Shown piece by piece: positions 9,239 through 15,392 of a stretch of 46,869 nucleotides of DNA; positions within the stretch are counted from its first letter, which is position 1, and every line of letters starts with the position of its first letter. The notes beneath the pieces are model-generated. The model saw nothing but the letters and a program-made list of their open reading frames with translations, ran no database searches and was not told where the DNA came from. Source of the DNA: Actinomycetota bacterium (GTDB taxonomy: Bacteria > Actinomycetota > Actinomycetes > Streptosporangiales > Streptosporangiaceae). Both the position numbers and the translations under genes were made by a program. The stretch is from assembly GCA_019240215.1 (NCBI GenBank), contig JAFAYQ010000007.1, positions 1 through 46,869 on the forward strand. The letters are read 5' to 3'.

Positions 9239-9260
9239 TGTCGGGTGGTCAAGTGGCAGC

Positions 9261-10208
9261 ATGCTGCAACTGCAGGACTCCAGCAGCCTGATCGGTGACC
9301 GGGACGCCCTGCTGGGCCGGCTGTCGGTTGACGGCTACCTGTACTTCCGGGCGGCGCTGCCACCGGCGATGATGCGGGCAGCCGGCCAGACCATCGACCG
9401 CCAGCTGCGGGCGGGCGGCTGGAGCGCCGGCCCTGGCGGGCCACAGGCCGCCACCTTCCGCGAAGCGCTGGCCGACCCGGCGTTCCGTAAGGCCACGATC
9501 AGCCCGGCCTTCAACCACATCCCGTACCTGCCTCCGCTGCGCCGGCTGATCCGCGGGCTGCTCGGCCCGCAGGCGTTCTCCTACCCGGCCAAGGTGCTGC
9601 GCGCCGTCCACCCGGAAGCCCCGGCCGGCCTGGGCGGTCTGGACGGTTTCCGCTGGCGGGGCCGCCGGGCGGGCGCCCGCCCGGGCCGGCCGCGCGGGCG
9701 CTACGTGCACTACGACTACGCGGTCGGCGGCGTCCAGGACATGCTCACCACCTGGGTGCCCCTGATGGACATCCCGGTCCAGCTGGGCGGCCTGGCCGTC
9801 CAGCCCGGCGGCCACCTGGCCGGGCCCCGCCCGCCCCGGGTCCTGGGCCTGCGCGAGCCGGGCTGGGCCAGCACCGGCTACCACCCGGGGGACGTGATCG
9901 TGTTCCACTGCCTGACCCCGCACGCGGCGCTGCCGAACCACGGCGCCGAGCTGCGGCTGTCGGCCGACTTCCGCTGGCAGCGGGCGGATCAGCCCGCGCC
10001 CCGGGAGCTGGTGACCGGCCCGGCCGGGCGGCCGGCTGAGGTCTTCGGGCGGCTGTTCCGGGACGAGCCGTGGTGGGAACCGGTGCCCGACCAGCTCACC
10101 TTGTGCCCACGAGCTGAGCTGGCGGCCGTCCCGCCCGGCCCATCGCGATTCTTTCCCGTCCACCCTGGGTGGCAGCGCTGGCACCTGCCGGCCGACGCCG
10201 TGCACTGA
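9261..10208 (+). CDS. Phytanoyl-CoA dioxygenase (PhyH) family protein
   Basis: Predicted Fe(II)/2-oxoglutarate-dependent dioxygenase of 315 residues. The iron facial triad is visible as HYD (H150, D152) and the distal histidine H221 in TPHAALPN; R232 in LRLSADFRW is placed to bind 2-oxoglutarate. An Arg/Gly-rich insertion lies just before the HxD motif (about residues 132-147). Bacterial members hydroxylate many small molecules and some peptides, so the substrate is open. ATG 9261 is preceded by TCAAGT (9249-9254) at 6 bases, a weak match to the leaderless -10. It lies between the dehydrogenase unit and an LLM flavin oxidoreductase on the same strand. Confidence 0.85.
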   Translation: MLQLQDSSSLIGDRDALLGRLSVDGYLYFRAALPPAMMRAAGQTIDRQLRAGGWSAGPGGPQAATFREALADPAFRKATISPAFNHIPYLPPLRRLIRGLLGPQAFSYPAKVLRAVHPEAPAGLGGLDGFRWRGRRAGARPGRPRGRYVHYDYAVGGVQDMLTTWVPLMDIPVQLGGLAVQPGGHLAGPRPPRVLGLREPGWASTGYHPGDVIVFHCLTPHAALPNHGAELRLSADFRWQRADQPAPRELVTGPAGRPAEVFGRLFRDEPWWEPVPDQLTLCPRAELAAVPPGPSRFFPVHPGWQRWHLPADAVH

Positions 10209-10227
10209 CCACCGACGCCGTGCACTG
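10192..10227. repeat. 16-bp perfect direct repeat, 20-bp period
   Basis: CCGACGCCGTGCACTG occurs at 10192-10207 and again at 10212-10227, separated by 4 bases. The first copy contains the last codons of the dioxygenase gene; the second is intergenic. It looks like a small slippage duplication. Confidence 0.85.
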
Positions 10228-10253
10228 GCCGAAGGCCGCCCGCCGCCGCTGGT

Positions 10254-10259
10254 TAGGGT
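10254..10259 (+). promoter_or_regulatory. -10 hexamer (TAGGGT) of the LLM oxidoreductase
   Basis: TAGGGT ends 7 bases before ATG 10267 and supports that ATG over the GTG at 10258, which lies inside the hexamer. Confidence 0.45.
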
Positions 10260-10266
10260 GAAGGAC

Positions 10267-11196
10267 ATGCAGATTGGTTTCGGAGCGCCGGTCTCGGGAG
10301 CCTGGGCCACTCCCCGGGATCTGGCCAGTTTCGGTGCGCAGGCCGAAGAGGCGGGCTACGGGTCGCTGTGGACGTTCCAGCGGCTGCTGGTGCCCGAGAA
10401 CACCCCGATGGAGCCCGTTTACCAGAGCGTGCTGGACCCGCTGGTGAGCCTGGGTTTCCTGGCCGCCGGTACGTCGAGCATCCGGCTGGGCGTCGCGCTG
10501 ATCAACATGCCGTTCATCTCCCCCGGCTACCTGGCCAAGCAGGCCACCACGGTCGACGTGCTGTCCGGGGGACGCCTCGACCTCGGCCTCGGTATCGGCT
10601 GGCTGCCGGAGGAGTTCGAGCTGACGGGCGCCTCGATGGCGCGCCGCGGGGCCCGGGCGTCCGAGTACCTGGCCGCCCTGCAGGCGCTGTGGAACCCGGG
10701 CGCGGACGGCCTGTCCCGCTTCGACGGCGAGTTCTACCAGGTGCCGCCCGGACGGCAGCAGCCGACGCCGGTCCAGCAGCCGGGGCCACCGGTCATCCTC
10801 GGCGGTATGTCCCGTCCGGCGATGGAGCGGGCGGGCCGGATCGCCGACGGCTGGATGACCTCCAGCCGGGCCGACCTGACCCGGATCACTGACGACATCA
10901 AGATCGTCCGGTCGGCGGCGGCCGCGGCCGGCCGGGATCCGGAGCGGGTCCGGATCGTGTGCCGGGGCGTGGTCCGGGCGGGCGAGGAGGCCAGGAACAA
11001 AGCCGGCGAGCGGCGGCTGCTCTCAGGCTCCTACGACCAGATCCGGGCCGACACCGAGTGGCTGGCCGAGCGGGGCGTGACCGAGCTGTTCTACGACCTC
11101 AACTGGGACCAGCTGATCGGCTCGCCCGACGTCGACCACGGGGCCGCGGTGGCCCGCGCGGCCGAGATCATGGCCGCCCTGGCGCCGGCCGGCTGA
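10267..11196 (+). CDS. LLM-class (F420-dependent type) flavin oxidoreductase
   Basis: Luciferase-like monooxygenase-fold oxidoreductase of 309 residues. The TIM-barrel signatures are GYGSLWTFQRL, SGGRLDLGLGIGWLPEEF (about residues 99-116) and RIADGWMTS. In Actinobacteria most of this class use coenzyme F420, but FMN cannot be excluded. ATG 10267 is chosen because TAGGGT lies 7 bases upstream; GTG 10258 would add three residues. Convergent with the M50 protease gene, with 12 bases between them. Substrate unknown. Confidence 0.87.
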   Translation: MQIGFGAPVSGAWATPRDLASFGAQAEEAGYGSLWTFQRLLVPENTPMEPVYQSVLDPLVSLGFLAAGTSSIRLGVALINMPFISPGYLAKQATTVDVLSGGRLDLGLGIGWLPEEFELTGASMARRGARASEYLAALQALWNPGADGLSRFDGEFYQVPPGRQQPTPVQQPGPPVILGGMSRPAMERAGRIADGWMTSSRADLTRITDDIKIVRSAAAAAGRDPERVRIVCRGVVRAGEEARNKAGERRLLSGSYDQIRADTEWLAERGVTELFYDLNWDQLIGSPDVDHGAAVARAAEIMAALAPAG

Positions 11197-11208
11197 AGAC
11201 CGGGCCCG

Positions 11209-13365
11209 CTAGGGACCGGACAGCGGGTCGGCGGCGTCAAACCGCACGGTCACCACCGGCTGGCCGTTGCCGCCGCGCGCCGCCGCCGCCACGGCCGGGC
11301 GGTACGCACCCCGCTGGGCCCGCAAAAAGGACAAGATGGCCGACCGGGTGGAGGCTGAGACGGCACCGAGCTGGACACCGCGCAGGGGCACCGCCGGGCT
11401 GGCCCCCGGCGTCGCGTCGCCGAAGGCCACCAGCGTGATGGGCTGCAAGGACGAGAGCACGGCCAGGTTGGCCAGCAGCCGGCCATCGACGCGGCCCGCC
11501 AGCAGCGCCGCCCGCGCGCCCGGGGAAGCGTGGACGGTGCGGTTGAGCAGCAGCTGCTGTCCGGCCGACCGGAGGGCAGCGCGCCGGGCGGTGAGCCCGG
11601 CCGCCAACGCGGCCGCACCGTCGGGGGCGGTGACGCGCACCTGGACCTGGTTCGCGCCCGCGCCGAAGCTGGCGATCACCAGCGGCGCGTAGACCGTGGC
11701 CAGCCGGGTTCCGAACTCGCTGCGGACGAGCGGCGTCGCGATCACCACCCCAGAACCAAGCGGGTCGCGGGTGGTCGGCTCCAAGGCCATCAGCCGGGCC
11801 ACCGGGAAGCCGCCCTGGCGCACCTGCCCGCATGTGGCGGGGTCGCACGACACGACGGTGCCCGGGCTCACTTGCTGTTCGACCCAGGCCGCCGCCTGTG
11901 CCTGGTTGGCCGCGGCCGACGCGGAAGGCGGTCCGGGGGCGGCGATGGCCAGTACGCCCAGCGTCACCCCCACCGCGGCGGCCGCCAGGCCGAGCGCGCC
12001 CAGTACGGCCGGGCGCCGCCGCAGACGGCCGTTCCGGTACGCCCGCACGGGCGCCAGGACCCCGCGTAGGGCCAGCCTGGCCAGCAGGTAGGCCAGGCCC
12101 GCGAGCGGGAGGAGCAGCAGGACGACGTTGAGTCCGGCGGCTAGTCCGGCGGCCGGGTGGCCAGCGGCGAAGTCGGCCCGGGCGCCGGCCACGCCGCTGG
12201 TGAACGACCAGCTCGCGGTGGTCACCAGCGCCGGCAGGTGCCACAGCGTATAGCCCAGGGCCACCAGCAGCAGCGGGATGGCCACCAGCACCCAGGCGGT
12301 GACCAGCACGCGCGGCCCACGGCGAAGGGCGCGCGCCCGGGCACCGGCCCGCCGGGCGGCGCGGCCCGGCAGCACACTGGCCATGATCGGGCCGAGCAGG
12401 CCGAGCAGATCAGGGATCCCAGCCACGTCGCCCAAGATGAAGTAGCCGTCCATCCGGACCAGCGGGAACAGCTGCTGGAGGATCTGGAAGTTGTCGAGGA
12501 ACGCGGCCGCCAGGAAAACCGGCTGCCCGGTGACGGCGTAGCAGCCGCCGAGCAGCAGGATGAAGATCGCGTTGAAATACACTCCGCCGAGGTCGGTTCG
12601 CAGCCTGCCGGCCCGGCTCAGCCGGTAGGCGTCGGTGACGTCGGTGAACAGGGACGGCCAGACCAGGTAGAGCCCGAATCCGATGAGGCCGGGGCGGGCA
12701 CCGCCGTAGCGGCAGGCGGACGCGTGCCCGAACTCGTGGAACAGCAGCGACGCCAGCGTCAGGGCGCCGACCGCGAGGAACAGCACCGGATCATCGAGGA
12801 CACCCAGCAGTGGGCTGATCGCGCCGTGCACGAAGAACAGCCAGCCCTCGAAGGCCGCGAAACCCGCCAGGATGACGACAACCAGCGGCGGAACGTGCAG
12901 CCAGGCCAGCGCCCGGCCGACCGCGTTGGCCGCCCGGGGCCGTAGCAGCACCCCGCGGACCTTCAGGCCGAGCAGCAGGTTCACGCGCGGTGGCGACCCG
13001 GCCGGCTGGTCCGGTGCCGGTGTCTGGTCCGTCCCACCGGCGACCACCACTCCCAGCGGCACCAGCTTGGTGCTGACCAGGTAGCGGATGTTGGCGGCGG
13101 TGACGTCCCGCCCGAACTGCTCGCTGACACCGGCGGCGATCAGTTCCGCACCAACCGCGCTGTTACCTTTCGCCGCGGCCTCGGCGACGGCGACCGACAC
13201 CAGGTAGAGCAGCCGGGACAGCTGGATCACCTGCCCGTCGGCCCGGCGGACCAGGAATCGGGGGTCGGTGAAACCACTGCCCTGGTACTCGCCCAGCAGA
13301 CTCAGCCCCGGGGTGGGCCGCAGCAGGCCGATGGCGGCCTCGCCCGGGTGAGTCAGTTCGCTCAT
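11209..13365 (-). CDS. Membrane metalloprotease M50 with PqqD-like and extracytoplasmic domains
   Basis: A 718-residue protein I assign as the leader protease/exporter of a peptide system. The N-terminal part (about 1-105: LVRRADGQVIQLSRLLYLV) resembles the PqqD-like peptide-recognition fold. Next comes a site-2-protease-like membrane core with the zinc site HEFGH (210-214), then TDVTDAYRLSRAGRLRTDL and RMDGYFILGD (about 304-313), where the aspartate would be the third zinc ligand as in peptide zinc metalloproteases of the YydH kind. More helices follow, then an outside domain with VSCDPATCG. ATG 13365 has an AAGGGAG upstream and aligns with the start of the paralogue; an in-frame GTG at 13422 is less likely. 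Confidence 0.85.
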   Translation of the reverse strand: MSELTHPGEAAIGLLRPTPGLSLLGEYQGSGFTDPRFLVRRADGQVIQLSRLLYLVSVAVAEAAAKGNSAVGAELIAAGVSEQFGRDVTAANIRYLVSTKLVPLGVVVAGGTDQTPAPDQPAGSPPRVNLLLGLKVRGVLLRPRAANAVGRALAWLHVPPLVVVILAGFAAFEGWLFFVHGAISPLLGVLDDPVLFLAVGALTLASLLFHEFGHASACRYGGARPGLIGFGLYLVWPSLFTDVTDAYRLSRAGRLRTDLGGVYFNAIFILLLGGCYAVTGQPVFLAAAFLDNFQILQQLFPLVRMDGYFILGDVAGIPDLLGLLGPIMASVLPGRAARRAGARARALRRGPRVLVTAWVLVAIPLLLVALGYTLWHLPALVTTASWSFTSGVAGARADFAAGHPAAGLAAGLNVVLLLLPLAGLAYLLARLALRGVLAPVRAYRNGRLRRRPAVLGALGLAAAAVGVTLGVLAIAAPGPPSASAAANQAQAAAWVEQQVSPGTVVSCDPATCGQVRQGGFPVARLMALEPTTRDPLGSGVVIATPLVRSEFGTRLATVYAPLVIASFGAGANQVQVRVTAPDGAAALAAGLTARRAALRSAGQQLLLNRTVHASPGARAALLAGRVDGRLLANLAVLSSLQPITLVAFGDATPGASPAVPLRGVQLGAVSASTRSAILSFLRAQRGAYRPAVAAAARGGNGQPVVTVRFDAADPLSGP

Positions 13366-13431
13366 CGCTCTCCCTTCGGCCGCGGCCTCAGCGAGCGGTG
13401 GCACGGGCTGGGCCCGCGCCACCGCCCAGGC

Positions 13432-13455
13432 GATGACGGCTGGCAGCCGTTCATC
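13432..13455 (-). promoter_or_regulatory. Hairpin between Trp-rich peptide gene and protease gene
   Basis: GATGACGGCT (13432-13441) pairs with 13445-13455 with one bulged base around a 3-base loop. Placed between precursor and protease genes it could lower read-through, so that peptide mRNA exceeds protease mRNA. A second small hairpin (GTGCAC at 13475-13480 and 13487-13492) lies closer to the peptide stop. Confidence 0.4.
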
Positions 13456-13502
13456 ACCGGTACTGCCGAACTGTGTGCACGAGTGGGTGCACTACTGGGG
13501 AA

Positions 13503-13679
13503 CTAGTTGCCCCAGCTGTGCCAGCACTGGTCCCAGCCCTGCGACTGGTGCCAGCTCTGGTTCCAGCCCTGCCACTGGTTGCAGCTGTGCCACTGGTGCC
13601 AGCCGTAGTTCCAGCAGCCCAGGGCCTGCCGGTCGGGCAGCAGTTCAGCGCTCTCCTGCTCGAGTTCAGTGATGTCCAC
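13503..13679 (-). CDS. 58-residue Trp-rich peptide, candidate RiPP precursor
   Basis: Small gene with a clear Shine-Dalgarno (GGGAGGAA) 8 bases before GTG 13679. Residues 1-20 form an acidic leader (VDITELEQESAELLPDRQAL). Residues 21-58 form a core with 9 Trp, 7 Gln, 5 Gly, 4 His, 4 Asn, 4 Ser, 3 Cys, one Tyr and one Asp, with no aliphatic residue and no Lys or Arg. Trp positions 23/27/30, 36/39/43 and 49/53/56 show a 13-residue period: CWNYGWHQWHSCN, then QWQGWNQSWHQSQ, then GWDQCWHSWGN. It sits between two proteins with PqqD-like N termini, one of them an M50 protease. I know no named family with this core. A longer upstream frame (to 13880) lacks coding character. Confidence 0.8.
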   Translation of the reverse strand: MDITELEQESAELLPDRQALGCWNYGWHQWHSCNQWQGWNQSWHQSQGWDQCWHSWGN

Positions 13680-13697
13680 AGGTATTTCCTCCCTGTC

Positions 13698-13722
13698 GGG
13701 ACACCCCGGTTCCGGGGTGCCC
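13698..13722 (-). promoter_or_regulatory. Hairpin just upstream of the peptide ribosome-binding site
   Basis: CACCCCGG and CCGGGGTG are complementary around 13710-13711 and the stem extends outward with one mismatch (GGGA / CCC ends). In the minus-strand mRNA it lies directly 5' of the GGGAGGAA of the peptide gene, so it may be an attenuator, a stabilising 5' structure, or a weak terminator of the gene upstream. Confidence 0.45.
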
Positions 13723-13853
13723 GCGTCGTCGGAGCGCGAGCCGTCAGTAGGGCCCGTGACCCGGCTGGCCCATGGAGGCCGGCCGGCCGGCTGCCCACGC
13801 TTCCGCTCATACCTGGGGTTCGAAGCGCCGGAAAGACCAGCTTGGTGCATTTT

Positions 13854-13897
13854 CCAAATAGTTTGGGCCTTTATGTGCACACATAGTCACTATTTGG
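13854..13897. promoter_or_regulatory. Nested palindrome in the peptide promoter region
   Basis: Outer arms CCAAATAGT (13854-13862) and ACTATTTGG (13889-13897) are perfect complements. Inside lies a second inverted repeat TATGTG-CA-CACATA (13872-13885). The stretch is clearly AT-richer than its surroundings and sits in the 261-base gap before the peptide gene. It is the best operator candidate in the window, perhaps for the LuxR-family regulator of the block. Confidence 0.6.
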
Positions 13898-13940
13898 CAC
13901 CTGAGCAGGGAGGATCCGGGCCAGGCGATCATCGAAATTT

Positions 13941-15341
13941 CTACGGCGCCGACAGCGGTTCGGGGATGTCGAACCGCACGATCACCACCGGCTGCCCGTG
14001 GCCGTCTGTCCCGGACGCCGCCACCGCCGCCCGGTAGGTGCCGCGCTGGGCGCGCAGGAAGGCGAGGATGGCTGACCGGTAGCTGGCCGGGGCGGCGGCC
14101 AGCTGGACACCGCGCAGCGGGACGGCCGGACTGGCCCCGGGGGCGGCGGCGTCGAACGCCACCAGGCTGATCGGTTGCTGGGACGACAGCACCGACAGAT
14201 TGGCCAGCAGGCGGCCGTCGACGTGCCCCGCCATCAGGTCTGACCGGGCGGCCGCCGACGCCTGAACGGTCGGGTTGCGCAGCAGTTGCCGGCCGGCGGC
14301 CGCGAGCGACGTCCGCTGGGCGCTGAGCTGCGCGGCGAGGGCGGCCGGGCCGTCGGGCGCGACCGCCCGGACCTCGATCCGGTCCGGCCCGGCACCGAAG
14401 CCCGCGATCACCAGCGGCGCGTAGTCCGAGCCGAGCTCGGCGCCGAAGTCAGCGCGCACGGCGGCGGTCGCGATCACCACCCCGGAACCGAGCGGGTCGC
14501 GCGAGGCTGGCCCGAGCGCCAGCAGCCGAGCGGCGGGGAAACCGTCCCGGCGCAACTGCCCGCACATGGCGGGGTCGCAGGAGACCACGGTGGCCGGGCT
14601 GACCTGCCCGGCCACCCAGGCCGCGGCCCGGGCCCCGTCGGCGCTGACGGACACCGGGGCCGACGACCCTGGCTTGGTCAGGGCGAGTACCGCCAGGGCC
14701 GCCCCGGCCCCAACGGCCAGGACCGCGGCCACCCAGAACGCCGCCGTGCGCCGCCGCCAGCGGCGCTCTGATGGGGGTTTTGGTGTTGATGGGGTAATCG
14801 GGGCGGCTGGGAACAGTGTGGTGGATGGGGGCGCTGAGATAACTGGGGGCGCTGAGGTAGCTGGGAGCTCTGAGGTAACTGGGGGCGCTGGGGTGGCTTG
14901 GGGCGCTGGGGTGGCTTGGGGCTCTGGGGTATCTGAGGTAGCTGGGGTGGCTTGGGGCGCTGAGGTAGCTGGGGACGCTGGGGGCGCGACCGGGCTCACC
15001 ACGCCGAGCGGGCCGAGGATGTCACGGACCAGGCAGTGGACGTTGTCGGCCGAGACTGGCTGCCCGAACTCGGCGCTGACCGGTTCGGCGATCTGGTCCG
15101 GGCTGGCCCCGGCCGCCCCGGCGAGCCACGCCCCGCTCTCCCCGGCCGCGTTGGCCTCGGCGACCGCCACCGTCACCAGGTACAGCAGGCGCGACAGCTG
15201 GATGACCTGCCCGTCGCCTCGCCGGACCAGATACTGCGGATCGGTGAACGGGCTGTCCTGGTCCCGGCCCAGCAGGCTCAGCCCGGCCGCCGGCCGCAGC
15301 AGGCCAACGGCGGGCCCGGTCTGATCGGCCAGTTCCCTCAT
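13941..15341 (-). CDS. Membrane-anchored PqqD-like protein, paralogue of the M50 protease ends
   Basis: A 466-residue protein whose N-terminal part (about 1-115, QYLVRRGDGQVIQLSRLLYLV) and C-terminal part (about 230-466, VSCDPAMCG, DPLGSGVVIAT, VDGRLLANLSVLSS) closely match the M50 protein, while the protease core is replaced by a Pro/Ala/Thr/Ser linker and one transmembrane helix (TAAFWVAAVLAVGAGAALAV). Predicted topology: recognition domain inside, linker, helix, conserved domain outside. It may dock the peptide leader and hand the peptide to the protease/exporter. It lies 51 bases after the LuxR-family gene and upstream of the peptide gene on the same strand. No Shine-Dalgarno is obvious. 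The domain functions are inferred. Confidence 0.82.
   Translation of the reverse strand: MRELADQTGPAVGLLRPAAGLSLLGRDQDSPFTDPQYLVRRGDGQVIQLSRLLYLVTVAVAEANAAGESGAWLAGAAGASPDQIAEPVSAEFGQPVSADNVHCLVRDILGPLGVVSPVAPPASPATSAPQATPATSDTPEPQATPAPQATPAPPVTSELPATSAPPVISAPPSTTLFPAAPITPSTPKPPSERRWRRRTAAFWVAAVLAVGAGAALAVLALTKPGSSAPVSVSADGARAAAWVAGQVSPATVVSCDPAMCGQLRRDGFPAARLLALGPASRDPLGSGVVIATAAVRADFGAELGSDYAPLVIAGFGAGPDRIEVRAVAPDGPAALAAQLSAQRTSLAAAGRQLLRNPTVQASAAARSDLMAGHVDGRLLANLSVLSSQQPISLVAFDAAAPGASPAVPLRGVQLAAAPASYRSAILAFLRAQRGTYRAAVAASGTDGHGQPVVIVRFDIPEPLSAP
14770..14992. repeat. Low-complexity repeats encoding a Pro-rich linker
   Basis: Degenerate short repeats on the plus strand (variants of GGGGCGCTGGGGTGGCTTG and GAGGTAGCTGG) encode, on the minus strand, alternating PQATPA, PPVTSELP and PPVISAPP units. 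Such runs change length easily by slippage. Confidence 0.7.
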
Positions 15342-15392
15342 ACGTGCTATTCGGAGCGCCCGCGCGGGCGGATTGGTGCGTTTCGCCGGGTT

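Noticed and set aside
13680..13880. N-terminal extension of the Trp-rich peptide to 13880
   Set aside because: The extension runs through the palindrome and hairpin, has mixed composition, and the strong ribosome-binding site points to GTG 13679.
14770..14992. Tandem repeats considered as a CRISPR-like or minisatellite array
   Set aside because: Repeats are short, degenerate and without spacers; they encode the Pro-rich linker of the minus-strand protein.
15357..15370. 14-base palindrome CGCCCGCGCGGGCG as a terminator of the LuxR-family gene
   Set aside because: Too short with no loop; it may be chance in GC-rich DNA. Kept only as a remark.
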